Shown here one piece after another: positions 53,321 through 61,262 of a stretch of DNA of 64,000 nucleotides. The first letter of the stretch is position 1. Every line of letters starts with the position of its first letter. The stretch covers positions 107,179 through 171,178 of the forward strand of contig CANRLF010000003.1 of the NCBI GenBank assembly GCA_947631395.1. The letters run 5' to 3'. The translations under genes were made by a program, and so were the position numbers. This stretch comes from an uncultured Oscillospiraceae bacterium (lineage in GTDB: Bacteria; Bacillota; Clostridia; Oscillospirales; Oscillospiraceae). Below the pieces are notes generated by a model. That model was not told where the DNA came from. It did no database searches and saw only the letters and a list, made by a program, of their open reading frames with translations.

Positions 53321-55147
53321 TTGGAAAAAAAGATACGAAATGTGGCCATAATCGCTCACGTTGACCACGGCAAGACTACGCTGGTGGATGAGATGCTCAA
53401 GCAGTCCGGCGTGTTCCGGGAAAATCAGGCCGTGCAGGAGCGGGTCATGGACTCCAACGACTTAGAGCGGGAGCGGGGGATAACCATCCTCGCCAAGAAC
53501 ACCGCCGTGCAGTACGGCGACATAAAGATAAACATCGTGGACACCCCGGGCCACGCGGACTTCGGCGGCGAGGTGGAGCGCATTTTGAAGATGGTCAACG
53601 GCGTCATATTGCTTGTGGACGCCGCCGAGGGGCCCATGCCCCAGACCCGCTTCGTCCTGTCAAAGGCCCTGGAGCTGGGGCACCGTGTCATAGTGGTGCT
53701 GAATAAGATAGACCGTCCCGACCAGCGGATGCTGGAGGTGGTGGATGAGATATTGGAGCTTCTTATCGAGCTGGGGTGCACTGACGAGCAGATCGACTCC
53801 CCCATGCTCTTCTGCTCCGGCCGTCAGGGCACGGCCAGCTACTCCGCCGACGTGCCAGGGACGGACCTGAAGCCCCTTTTTGATACCATCGTGGACTACA
53901 TCCCTGCGCCGGAGGGCCATGACGACGAGCCGCTTCAGATGCTGGTGTCGTCCCTCGACTACAACGACTATGTGGGGCGGATAGCCATCGGGCGCATCGA
54001 GCGGGGCACCATACGGCAAAATCAGGAGCTGTCCGTGGTCAACTACCACGACCCGGACGTGGCCAAAAAGGCCAAGGCCGTGAGCCTCTATGAGTTCTCG
54101 GGTCTGGCCCGTACCCCCGTCACCGAGAGCAGCTCCGGCAATATAATCGCCCTTTCGGGCATACCCGACATATCCATCGGCGATACAATTTGCGCGCCGG
54201 ATACGCCGGAGGCGTTGCCCTTCGTGAAGATCTCCGCCCCCACCATGGAGATGACCTTCTCGGTCAACGACAGCCCCTTCGCCGGGCGCGAGGGCAAGTA
54301 CGTCACCTCCCGCCAGCTCCGGGACCGGCTCTTCCGGGAGACCATGAAGGACGTGTCCCTGAAGGTATCCGAGGTGGAGGGCTCCGACCACAGCTTCAAC
54401 GTGGCGGGCCGGGGCGAGATGCACCTCTCTATCCTCATCGAGACCATGCGGCGGGAGGGCTACGAGTTTGCCGTGTCGCCCCCGCGTGTGCTCATGCGGG
54501 AGATAGACGGGGAGAGATGCGAGCCCATCGAGCGTGTGGTGGCCGACGTGCCCGAGGACAGCGTGGGCGCGGTCATTGAAAAGCTCAGCTCCCGCAGAGG
54601 GGAGTTTGTGGAAATGACGCCCGTGGGCGCCCGCATGAAGCTGACCTTCTTCGTCCCCAGCCGGGGCCTCTTCGGCTACCGCAACGAATTTCTCACCGAC
54701 ACCCGGGGCGAGGGGATAATGAGCTCCGTTTTTGAAAAGTACGAGAAATATAAGGGCGAGCTGTCCCGCCGGGGCACGGGCTCCCTGGTGGCCAGCGAGA
54801 CCGGCGAGGCCGTGGCATACGGCATCTTCGGCGTACAGGACCGGGGCGTCATGTTCGTATCCCCCGGCGTACAGGTCTACGGCGGCATGGTGGTGGGCGA
54901 GACGCCCAAGGACGAGGACATCACCGTCAACGTCTGCAAGAAAAAGCAGCTCACCAATATGCGGGCCGCCGGCTCCGACGAGGCTCTGCGCCTTGTGCCG
55001 CCACGGATCATGTCGCTTGAGCAGTGCCTCGAGTTCCTTTCCGACGACGAGCTTTTGGAGGTCACTCCCCAGTCGCTCCGTATCCGGAAGTCCATCCTGG
55101 ACCACGCCCTGCGCATGAAGGCGCTGAAGGGCGCGAAGAATATTTAA
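53321..55147 (+). CDS. typA: Ribosome-associated translational GTPase TypA/BipA
   Basis: 608 residues. The G domain has [17 protein letters not shown] (about 10-26), [23 protein letters not shown] and the switch RERGITI. The EF-G-like domains III and V and the TypA-specific C-terminus ([12 protein letters not shown]) follow. TypA assists ribosome assembly and translation under stress. The start is TTG 53321: AGGGAG lies 11 nt upstream and the residues before it are not family-like. Confidence 0.96.
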   Translation: MEKKIRNVAIIAHVDHGKTTLVDEMLKQSGVFRENQAVQERVMDSNDLERERGITILAKNTAVQYGDIKINIVDTPGHADFGGEVERILKMVNGVILLVDAAEGPMPQTRFVLSKALELGHRVIVVLNKIDRPDQRMLEVVDEILELLIELGCTDEQIDSPMLFCSGRQGTASYSADVPGTDLKPLFDTIVDYIPAPEGHDDEPLQMLVSSLDYNDYVGRIAIGRIERGTIRQNQELSVVNYHDPDVAKKAKAVSLYEFSGLARTPVTESSSGNIIALSGIPDISIGDTICAPDTPEALPFVKISAPTMEMTFSVNDSPFAGREGKYVTSRQLRDRLFRETMKDVSLKVSEVEGSDHSFNVAGRGEMHLSILIETMRREGYEFAVSPPRVLMREIDGERCEPIERVVADVPEDSVGAVIEKLSSRRGEFVEMTPVGARMKLTFFVPSRGLFGYRNEFLTDTRGEGIMSSVFEKYEKYKGELSRRGTGSLVASETGEAVAYGIFGVQDRGVMFVSPGVQVYGGMVVGETPKDEDITVNVCKKKQLTNMRAAGSDEALRLVPPRIMSLEQCLEFLSDDELLEVTPQSLRIRKSILDHALRMKALKGAKNI

Positions 55148-55165
55148 TGGCCTTTTGAAAAACCG

Positions 55166-55189
55166 AAAGCTCCCCTCCCGGGGAGCTTT
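55166..55189 (+). terminator. typA terminator
   Basis: 10-bp stem AAAGCTCCCC / GGGGAGCTTT with TCCC loop followed by TTTT, 18 nt after the stop. Confidence 0.92.
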
Positions 55190-55231
55190 TTTGGTGCGGT
55201 TATTGTGGGCGCGGACGGGGGGTAAAAAAAT

Positions 55232-55312
55232 GAGGCCATCTCCCGACGGGCGTCCAAGGACGCGATTTCAGCCGCGAATTGCAGCTTACATATGCCGCCG
55301 GGAGACGGCCTC
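55232..55312 (-). terminator. Long hairpin downstream of the 45-residue gene
   Basis: Outer arms GAGGCC-TCTCCCG (55232 on) and CGGGAGA-GGCCTC (to 55312) pair with one bulge. The inside holds a smaller GCGTCC/GGACGC stem. On the minus strand a T7 run follows, so it can terminate the small gene 28 nt upstream. Confidence 0.65.
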
Positions 55313-55340
55313 GTTTTGGATGCGGCGCTGGCCGCGCTTC

Positions 55341-55478
55341 TTACTTTTTCTTTGCTTTCAGATACTCCGCAAATTCCCTGTCCTCCGTGTACGCGCCTGA
55401 TCTGTTGTCGCGACGGAGAACGGTAAGCGCCCGATCGGCTAAAAGCCGGTGCAGGCTGCGGGCTAACCCTTTGAACAT
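55341..55478 (-). CDS. 45-residue basic peptide of unknown function
   Basis: The frame starts ATG 55478 with AAGGAGTG 8 nt upstream and ends TAA 55341. It reads MFKGLARSLHRLLADRALTV, then a polar RRDNRSGAYTEDREF and EYLKAKKK end: an amphipathic basic helix followed by a charged tail. It has a good ribosome site and its own terminator-like hairpin, which argue that it is real. Not recognised. Confidence 0.6.
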   Translation of the reverse strand: MFKGLARSLHRLLADRALTVLRRDNRSGAYTEDREFAEYLKAKKK

Positions 55479-55997
55479 ACCGCCTCACTCCTTTTTGCCG
55501 GGTCCACTGTGGATTTTGAGTGGCGGCCCCCTCATCGGGACCTTCCCTCGCTTACACCCGTATTATACGACAGCGCATTAAAAAAATAAACAGCCCATTT
55601 TGACAAATCGAACAAAATGATGCCGCTATTTTTGTGCAATACGTCAGGCGTTACTTCTTGACTGGATAAGCCCGCGGCGGGTATAATTAAGGCGACGGAA
55701 GTCGAACCCGTGCCGCTCCACGCGGGCCCTTTTCGGCGCTTTTCCGCTTGTCGTCGTTGCCTTGCGTCAGCAAGGCGGCCTCCTCCGCGCGGAAAATCCC
55801 TCGAAAATTGCTCCGCGTGGAGTGCGAAGCAGTTTCTGGCGAGCGGATTTGTGTCCGGGCAAGGAAAAGCCCGCAGAGAATACTTTCGTATTGCCAAGGG
55901 ATTTGACGCCGCACGGGCGCAAATCCGCCGTCAGAAACCGGCGCGGGTTCGACTCCCGTCGCCTTAACTTAAAGTAAAGGGAAAAGGCGGTGCCGTC
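55479..55997. other. Non-coding gap with an inverted-repeat element
   Basis: 55479-55688 shows nothing definite beyond AT-rich promoter-like sequence. 55689-55967 is the structured element described separately. No credible gene is seen; open frames across it lack ribosome sites. Confidence 0.6.
55689..55967. repeat. 279-bp element with tRNA-like terminal inverted repeats
   Basis: The left end AAGGCGACGGAAGTCGAACC and the right end, which reads GGGTTCGACTCCCGTCGCC, form imperfect inverted repeats of about 27 bp. The right end looks like a tRNA T-arm plus acceptor strand, and the left is its complement. A second internal pair (CCGCTCCACGCGG near 55710 and CTCCGCGTGGAGTGCG near 55810) nests inside. 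It could be a MITE or a structured RNA. Confidence 0.5.
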
Positions 55998-56540
55998 ATG
56001 GCTTTTTACGAGAAAACTGTGAAATCCGACGTCATATACGAGGGGCGCATCATGCGGGTGCGCAACGACATGGTGGAGCTCCAGAACGGCAAGACCGCCT
56101 ACCGCGAGGTGGTGGATCACACCGGCGGCGTGGGTATCATCGCCCTGACGCCGAAGGGCACGGTGCCCATGGTCAGGCAGTTCCGGTATCCCTTCATGGC
56201 CGAGACGCTGGAGATCCCCGCGGGCAAGCTGGAGGCCGGCGAGGACCCGCTGGAGTGCGCCGTCAGGGAGCTTTCCGAGGAGACAGGCTATTCCGCCGGG
56301 AGGATGATACCCCTGGGCTCCCTTCTCCCCTCCCCCGGCTATTGCGCCGAGACGCTGTACATTTACCTCGCCCTGGACCTCACCCCCGGCAAGGCGCACC
56401 TTGACGAGGACGAGTTCCTGAACGTGGAATATTACCCGCTGAAGGCCCTCCACGACATGACCGTGTCCGGAGAGCTCCTGGACGCCAAAACGGTCCTGGC
56501 GGTCCTGAAGGCGGAAATTTATCTTGGGGAATTAAAATAA
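55998..56540 (+). CDS. NUDIX hydrolase, ADP-ribose pyrophosphatase type
   Basis: 180 residues with a complete Nudix box GKLEAGEDPLECAVRELSEE-TGY (about 76-98) and a downstream acidic DEDEF motif typical of ADP-ribose pyrophosphatases (NudF-like). It would hydrolyse ADP-ribose to AMP and ribose 5-phosphate. A GGAAAAGGCGG site precedes the ATG. A weak hairpin (56583-56600) follows the gene. Confidence 0.9.
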   Translation: MAFYEKTVKSDVIYEGRIMRVRNDMVELQNGKTAYREVVDHTGGVGIIALTPKGTVPMVRQFRYPFMAETLEIPAGKLEAGEDPLECAVRELSEETGYSAGRMIPLGSLLPSPGYCAETLYIYLALDLTPGKAHLDEDEFLNVEYYPLKALHDMTVSGELLDAKTVLAVLKAEIYLGELK

Positions 56541-56618
56541 AATCCTTTACAAATCCCAAAATTGTGTTACAATATAAAAGCTGTCCCCCCACCGGGGGAC
56601 CCAACAATCAAATACCAT

Positions 56619-56717
56619 GGGCCTGTAGCTCAGCTGGGAGAGGATACGGGCCGCTTATAGCCCCCAAGAATCTACCCTCGCAACTCATTCGCAGGCATCC
56701 GGTTCGCACCACTTAAA
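56619..56717 (+). pseudogene. Degenerate tRNA remnant
   Basis: Bases 56619-56642 match the first 24 nt of a tRNA (GGGCCTGTAGCTCAGCTGGG plus GAG) almost as in the intact tRNA-Ala 120 bp downstream. The rest has no anticodon arm or T-arm that pairs. A CACCA-like end occurs near 56707. Interpreted as a tRNA broken by recombination or decay. Confidence 0.5.
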
Positions 56718-56738
56718 ATTGAATAATTGGAAATATAT

Positions 56739-56814
56739 GGGCCCATAGCTCAGCTGGGAGAGCGTTCGGTTCGCATCCGAGAGGTCGAGGGTTCGAGTCC
56801 CTTTGGGTCCACCA
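56739..56814 (+). tRNA. tRNA-Ala (anticodon CGC)
   Basis: 76 nt. Acceptor GGGCCCA / TGGGTCC contains the alanine-specific G3:U70 pair. D-arm GCTC/GAGC, anticodon loop TTCGCAT (CGC), T-arm GAGGG-TTCGAGT-CCCTT, and encoded CCA. The integrative element starts at the next base. Confidence 0.93.
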
Positions 56815-58464
56815 TCAGGCAAATGTCAGGAGTGTTTCTGCTCCTGGCATTTTGTTTTCCTCCGTTTCCTTTTCGAGATAGAGCTGTTGAAACTCCTCAA
56901 AGGAGACGTTGAACTCTATGCTTATCTCATAGTCACGGCGGACATAGATGGCTTTCACAAACTGCGCTATGAGCATTTTCTTGGCCTCAAAGGTGCAGTT
57001 GTCATAGAGGTCGGCCCAGGTTATGAGCTTTTCGTACTCCTTTTTGATTTGGTCAGCGCCATTCGCCAGGGTCACAAGTCCCGCCTCGGCCTCGTCGATT
57101 TGGTGTTCGAGGAGGTGTATCTGCTCCTCCGTCTCAGTCAGCAGACTGTTCAGCAGGTCCACGTTGAGCTTGCTCAGACCTTGTATCACCTTTACCGTCT
57201 CAGCGCGGAGGGCCTGGTATTCCTTTTGCTTTTCCTCGTACTGGCCTTTCAGCAGATTCACCTTCGCCTGAAGGTAGTCCGTCTCTCTGGACCGCTGTTC
57301 TTTGATAAGCGCCTGCGGCGGTGTCTCCCTGATCCGCTCAAACTGCATACGGATGATTTTGTCGATCAGGTTATCCAGCTTATCTACGCCATATCCTGAT
57401 TGCCCGTCGCACTCTCCGGGGTGCCGCACATTGTAGTGGCATGGGTATCTGGCCCTGATTTCCCGGCGGATCGTGCCGCCCTTACGGACATATTTTCGTC
57501 CGCTGGTGGTCAAGGTCAGGCGTCCGCCGCAATGCCCACAGTAGACGTTACCGACCAGCAACGATCTGCCGCTTGTATTGAGGGGGACGTTGCTGTGGTG
57601 CTTGAGCCTGTCGCTCATAAGCTCCTGCGCCCGCTGGAATGTGGCCTCGTCGATGATTTGAAGCTCCGGGATCAGCTCGGAGGTGCAGTCGCCGTTGTGG
57701 ATAACGCCGGTGTAGAGGGGGTTTTTGATGATACGGTTGATGGACGTGGTCGGAATGTTCCGGCCTTTTTTGTTTTTGACGCCCTGCTCCGTGAGAAATT
57801 TGCATATTCTCTGCGCTCCGTAGCCCTCGGTGACGTACTTCTCAAAAATGAGCCTTACGACCTCCGCCTCGTCCGGCTCCACGGCCAGGTCGCCCACGGC
57901 CTGGTTCTTCTTGTTGAGCCGTCCCTTTTTCTCCAGCCGGTAGCCGTAGGGGACGATGCCGCCGGTGTAGTGTCCCTCCTGTGTCAGCTGTTCCATGCGG
58001 GTCTTGACTCGCATGGAGGTCTTGATGCTTTCGCCAGAGGCTTGCCAGTAGCGTATGTAGTTCAGGAGCTTGTCAACGTGGGTATCAAATCTCTGCTGGC
58101 CCTCCATGGCGCTCCAGACCTCGATGCCGTTCTTGACGAACCACTCCACCACAAAAGGCGTCTCATCGTCCCGGCGGCCCAGGCGGTCAAACATGAACAC
58201 AAGCAGTACGTCGAAGGAATGGGCCAGAGCCGCACGTTGGATCTCCTGAATGGCATCCCGGTCCTTGGCCGAGACCTTGAAGCCGGACACGCCTTTTTCC
58301 GAAAACTCCTTGACGATTTCCCAGCCGGGCTGTCTCTGACAATACTCCCGGCAGAACTGCTTTTGCATGGGTATGTCGTCTTTCTCCACCTGCCCTATCG
58401 TGGAAACTCGGTAGAGGCAGTAAACACGTTTCCTTTCGGAATTGCTTGAAATTTGGTCTAACAT
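56815..58464 (-). CDS. Large serine recombinase (TnpX-like integrase)
   Basis: 549 residues. The resolvase catalytic domain has Ser21 in YRVSTIGQ and FMFDRLGRRDDET. Next comes the recombinase domain (GGIVPYGYRLEKKG to NPLYTGVIHNG). A zinc-ribbon (CGHCGGRL, later CHYN and GEC) and a long coiled-coil (about 400-480) follow. Such enzymes excise and integrate elements through short att cores. The stop codon begins one base after the tRNA-Ala CCA, placing the gene at the element's left edge. The start is ATG 58464. Confidence 0.93.
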   Translation of the reverse strand: MLDQISSNSERKRVYCLYRVSTIGQVEKDDIPMQKQFCREYCQRQPGWEIVKEFSEKGVSGFKVSAKDRDAIQEIQRAALAHSFDVLLVFMFDRLGRRDDETPFVVEWFVKNGIEVWSAMEGQQRFDTHVDKLLNYIRYWQASGESIKTSMRVKTRMEQLTQEGHYTGGIVPYGYRLEKKGRLNKKNQAVGDLAVEPDEAEVVRLIFEKYVTEGYGAQRICKFLTEQGVKNKKGRNIPTTSINRIIKNPLYTGVIHNGDCTSELIPELQIIDEATFQRAQELMSDRLKHHSNVPLNTSGRSLLVGNVYCGHCGGRLTLTTSGRKYVRKGGTIRREIRARYPCHYNVRHPGECDGQSGYGVDKLDNLIDKIIRMQFERIRETPPQALIKEQRSRETDYLQAKVNLLKGQYEEKQKEYQALRAETVKVIQGLSKLNVDLLNSLLTETEEQIHLLEHQIDEAEAGLVTLANGADQIKKEYEKLITWADLYDNCTFEAKKMLIAQFVKAIYVRRDYEISIEFNVSFEEFQQLYLEKETEENKMPGAETLLTFA

Positions 58465-58564
58465 TTATTTCTCACTTTCCCGGAATAATTGTTATTGCGT
58501 CTTTAGTTTTCAAGGTGCTATCTACACCTATATTATCTCATATTTGAACGAATAAAGCAAAAAA

Positions 58565-58729
58565 TCAGCTATTTGTGGCCCGTATGCCGGCAATCAGCGT
58601 ACTTTGAATTGCCTTTATTGCCGATGGGTTTTCCCGCTCGCTATATCGGATCGTGACCTTGTGACCGTCCACTGTGAACGTCTGTTGTCCCGCTCCCCTA
58701 TTGGGTTTGGGTAAACTTCTTTTCTCCAT
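58565..58729 (-). CDS. TnpW-like small transposon protein
   Basis: 54 residues: a basic N-terminus, then QTFTVDGHKVTIRYSERENP and a short helix (IKAIQSTLIAGI). The beta-hairpin plus helix layout and the position upstream of a TnpX-like recombinase recall TnpW of Tn4451-type elements, though identity is not certain. AAGGAG lies 6 nt before ATG 58729; longer frames lack support. Confidence 0.55.
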   Translation of the reverse strand: MEKRSLPKPNRGAGQQTFTVDGHKVTIRYSERENPSAIKAIQSTLIAGIRATNS

Positions 58730-58749
58730 AAAGTTCTCCTTAATTCGAC

Positions 58750-58781
58750 AAAGGCCGCGTCCTCGTGCGGACACGGCCTTT
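58750..58781 (-). terminator. Hairpin in the leader of the TnpW-like gene
   Basis: 13-bp stem with one mismatch directly upstream of the TnpW-like ribosome site. Without a U tract it may act as an attenuator or as an mRNA processing site. Confidence 0.4.
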
Positions 58782-59182
58782 GATAATGCAAAAAACAGTC
58801 GATTTCAGGAGCATACTGGACGGCGCTGGCGCGCCTGACACGGGAGTTGCACCCCCTGCGGTTCTCACAGGTCATCCTCTTTGCCTGCGACGGCTCACGG
58901 CCCTAAAGGCCGCTTCAACGCTCGGACGCGAGGACAAGTTTATCATTATACTGATATGCGGGTCATCGCCAGCCAGACTTGCCACGGTCTGTTTGTGCGC
59001 TCTGTGGCCGCTCGCCCTATACCTCCTTCCTCACGGTGGGGTCATGGCCTGCCACTGTCCGCACGGCTCTCCCTTCCGGGCCGCATACCAAACGTATCCA
59101 GTAGACCTATTCAATTTCCAGACTGTCGCCAGCCCGCACAGGCCCGCCCCTCGGTGGGCTTGTGCCGATTGGCGAATGTCGA

Positions 59183-59207
59183 AATGCGTCTCAAATTGAG
59201 ACGCATT
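59183..59207. repeat. Recurrent palindrome, copy 1
   Basis: Arms AATGCGTCTCAA and TTGAGACGCATT around one base. It lies 49 bp past the stop of the Spo0A-C-like gene. The same sequence recurs at 63443-63469 and in variant form at 63759-63785. Confidence 0.85.
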
Positions 59208-59256
59208 AGCCGGTCTGCCCGGCCCGGAGCGATCCGGGCCGGGTTTTCCGTCAGGG

Positions 59257-59586
59257 TCAGAACTCTTTTTGCCGCCGGAGAAACGCCGCGAGGATGTCCA
59301 AAAACTCCCCGTTGGTGGGCTGGCCGGTGAGCCGTGTGCCGGCGATCTGGCACATCAGCTCCCGGTCGCCCCGTGTCCAACAGTTGTGAATGAGCGTCCG
59401 AAGATTCCGCTCCACCGATTCGGGGGTGACGCCAAACCTCCGGGCCGTGTCCGGGTAGAGGGCCTTGGTCACAAGGGTCGCGTTGACCGGGTCCTGTTCG
59501 ATGAGGCCCACCATGTAGACGGCGTAGTGGAAGCCCCTCAGATTGCCCGTGCCGCCCAGGCTCCGTATAAGCTGCTCCGCGTCCAT
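59257..59586 (-). CDS. Stand-alone Spo0A C-terminal (sigma-A activation/DNA-binding) domain protein
   Basis: 109 residues that align by eye with the Spo0A output domain: TGNLRGFHYAVYMVGLIEQD corresponds to the GY-LR-AI segment, LVTKALYPDTARRFGVTPES to the TKxLYPxIAxxxxTTPxx recognition region, and VERNLRTLIHNCWTRGD and PTNGEFLDILAAFLRRQ to the end. No receiver domain is present. It could bind 0A boxes independently of phosphorelay. ATG 59586 follows a GAGGG site; GTG 59592 is an alternative. It follows the 87-residue gene by 10 nt. Confidence 0.85.
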   Translation of the reverse strand: MDAEQLIRSLGGTGNLRGFHYAVYMVGLIEQDPVNATLVTKALYPDTARRFGVTPESVERNLRTLIHNCWTRGDRELMCQIAGTRLTGQPTNGEFLDILAAFLRRQKEF

Positions 59587-59596
59587 AGTCACGCCC

Positions 59597-59860
59597 TCAG
59601 AGCCAGTCGGCCAGCACGTCCATGAGGCCCGTGGGCGTCACGGTGTTCCGGGTAAGCCTGTCCATCAGATCCTCGATGCGCTCACGGCTCACGGTCAGGC
59701 CGGGGATCACGGCATGGGTGTCGCCGTTCAGCTCGTCGATCTTCACGCCGAAGCTCTCCGGCCCATCCTCCCCGCCGTCAACGATGATGGAGTATGTGAG
59801 AGCCAGCATCCCCCCGGTGTCTGTCTTTACCTGCTTTGCGGCGTATGTGATTTCCCGCAT
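59597..59860 (-). CDS. Small hypothetical protein, possibly DUF6514-like
   Basis: 87 residues, mixed alpha/beta, no membrane helix: MREITYAAKQVKTDTGGMLA, later YSIIVDG, SFGVKIDELNGD, then VSRERIEDLMDRLTRN. The layout resembles short DUF6514-type proteins found near sporulation or mobile genes, but I am not sure of the family. GGAGGTGAT precedes the ATG. It lies in the same transcript as the sigma-like and Spo0A-C-like genes. Confidence 0.55.
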   Translation of the reverse strand: MREITYAAKQVKTDTGGMLALTYSIIVDGGEDGPESFGVKIDELNGDTHAVIPGLTVSRERIEDLMDRLTRNTVTPTGLMDVLADWL

Positions 59861-59914
59861 GGCGTATCACCTCCTCACTAACCGTGAGAAAAAACGCCGA
59901 TTTTTCAACCACCT

Positions 59915-60340
59915 TTACAAATATTTTTTTAGGAATTTTTCCATGTTGCGGAGTCCTCGCTGGATTGAGTTATCAACCGCGGCTATACTGATACCCTCAC
60001 TTCTGGCTATGGCCTCCAGGTCAAGGTTCAGGAAATACCGTGCGTATATCCGCTTGGCCTGCTTGTCCGGCAGGGACGCGATGGCGGCGTGGAGCTGCTC
60101 CATCGTGACCTTGCGCTCGTAAATCTCCTCCGGCGACACGGAGAGGAAAACAGCCTCATACTCGATGCCGTCGCCACGGTCAAGGGAGTATTGGGCGTGA
60201 TGGTAATATGTACGCCGCCGGTAAGCGGCCTCCTTGCGGTCATACTCCCGCATAAGCGCGGCGACCTCGTCGGGTACGGTGATGATTGTATCGGTTTTAT
60301 ATATTTCGGGATATTGCTCCCGTAGATTTATCTCAGTCAT
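59915..60340 (-). CDS. Sigma-70 region-4-like protein of a mobile element
   Basis: 141 residues. The last 60 form a region-4 helix-turn-helix: LHAAIASLPDKQAKRIYARY, then LDLEAIARSEGISIAAVDNS and RGLRNMEKFLKKYL. The N-terminal part is charged and lacks region 2, as in Tn916 Orf7-type regulators. It probably activates element genes rather than acting as a full sigma factor. First gene of a leftward trio with 59597 and 59257. The start codon is ATG 60340 after GAAAGG. Confidence 0.75.
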   Translation of the reverse strand: MTEINLREQYPEIYKTDTIITVPDEVAALMREYDRKEAAYRRRTYYHHAQYSLDRGDGIEYEAVFLSVSPEEIYERKVTMEQLHAAIASLPDKQAKRIYARYFLNLDLEAIARSEGISIAAVDNSIQRGLRNMEKFLKKYL

Positions 60341-60655
60341 CTATATCGACCTTTCAGTTAATTTTTAGGAAACCGAAAGGCCGATATGGCGGTGAGCGAC
60401 AGCGGGGGTTGCCGTTGTCGCTATGGAAAAATATGAAATTTATTTCCGCTGAATAGGCATACCTCGCGGGCCAGTGGAAATGAAACGCATTGGCGTTCCA
60501 TATTCAACTTGCCTTTCAGCAGTTGTCATGCTAACCCCTTTCTAATCTTGCAGGAATTATATTGCCTTTAGGACAGGAATTATATTTGGTTCAGCAGAGA
60601 CGATTGGCATTGTAAAATAAACAGGTATTATAAATCTGTTAAGGAGGGAATTATA
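60341..60655. other. Divergent regulatory gap
   Basis: It holds a GCGACA/TGTCGC stem near 60397-60422 and two 13-bp direct repeats CAGGAATTATATT (60551-60563 and 60574-60586). A promoter for the HTH gene follows: TTGGCA 60604-60609, 16-bp spacer, TATTAT 60626-60631. The promoter of the leftward sigma-like gene must also lie here. Confidence 0.6.
60551..60631 (+). promoter_or_regulatory. HTH-gene promoter with 13-bp direct repeats
   Basis: Two CAGGAATTATATT copies at a 23-bp period sit just upstream of TTGGCA-N16-TATTAT. Such iterons are typical of regulator binding, here perhaps by the 60656 product. Confidence 0.5.
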
Positions 60656-61012
60656 ATGCCTGATTACTCTCGCCCGTTAGGAGACGCAGTAAAAAGGGCC
60701 CGCGGCAGACTCGACTACACCCAAAATGAAGTGGCGACTTTGGCGGATATAGAGATTCGTACACTCTCCAACATTGAGAATTACCGGGCTAATCCAGAGA
60801 TGAAGGTGCTATTTCCGCTGATACGTTTCCTCAAAATTGATCCACGGGAGATTTTTTACCCGGAAATGGCCAGCGAAGGTCCCAATATCCACCACCTCCG
60901 CACTCTCATTGACGGCTGCACCGACAAGGAGGCCGAGAAGCTGATACCCGTTTTGGAGGCGGTTCTGCACATAATGAGGGCCAACGACTACACCACCATT
61001 GTTGAAGAATAG
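60656..61012 (+). CDS. XRE-family HTH regulator of the element
   Basis: 118 residues. HTH in residues 8-65 (LGDAVKRARGRLDYTQNEVA, LADIEIRTLSNIENYRANPE). A C-terminal helical part (HLRTLIDGCTDKEAEKLIPV onward) is probably for dimerisation. AAGGAGG lies 7 nt before the ATG. It is divergent from the sigma-like gene, a layout common for the switch region of integrative elements. Confidence 0.85.
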   Translation: MPDYSRPLGDAVKRARGRLDYTQNEVATLADIEIRTLSNIENYRANPEMKVLFPLIRFLKIDPREIFYPEMASEGPNIHHLRTLIDGCTDKEAEKLIPVLEAVLHIMRANDYTTIVEE

Positions 61013-61081
61013 GTACATAAAACAAAAAGGAGCCTGCGTCCCCCAAAAGGGGAAGCAGGCTCTGCGCTTATAGCGTCCGGC

Positions 61082-61255
61082 TCATTTGCTTTTGACCATT
61101 TTCAACTGTGCCACATCTACACGGACCTCTTTCTTACACCTTGGGCAGTAGAGAGGGAAATTGACAAGTACCGTGTCCTCATATACCTTTGTCCGGGTCT
61201 TGCCGCCGCAGATAGGGCAGTTGATCCAGACAGATTTTCTCTGGCTTTCTGCCAT
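61082..61255 (-). CDS. Cysteine-rich KTR-domain peptide, copy A
   Basis: 57 residues: CPICGGKTRTKVYEDTVLVN then FPLYCPRCKKE forms a zinc ribbon of the cysteine-rich KTR type common in Clostridia mobile elements. Function unknown. It is nearly identical over its core with the peptide at 63527-63709, including the ending LKMVKSK. The start is ATG 61255. Confidence 0.8.
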   Translation of the reverse strand: MAESQRKSVWINCPICGGKTRTKVYEDTVLVNFPLYCPRCKKEVRVDVAQLKMVKSK

Positions 61256-61262
61256 AATCGAC

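Larger units (their letters stand above)
58730..59256. other. Non-coding 527-bp gap in the element
   Basis: It holds a hairpin at 58750-58781 (AAAGGCCGCGTCC / GGACACGGCCTTT), a 12+1+12 palindrome at 59183-59207, and a GC hairpin CCCGGCCCGGA / TCCGGGCCGGG at about 59220-59245. An AAGGAGG on the minus strand near 59030 has no start codon at a useful distance. No gene supported. Confidence 0.6.

Noticed and set aside
55692..55967. tmRNA (ssrA)
   Set aside because: The 3' end resembles a tRNA T-arm, but there is no CCA, no recognisable tag reading frame and no canonical tmRNA 5' end; the ends are symmetrical inverted repeats.
58881..59330. A 149-codon gene in the gap after the TnpW-like gene
   Set aside because: It overlaps the Spo0A-C-like gene antisense, crosses the palindrome, and has no start signal or protein-like composition.
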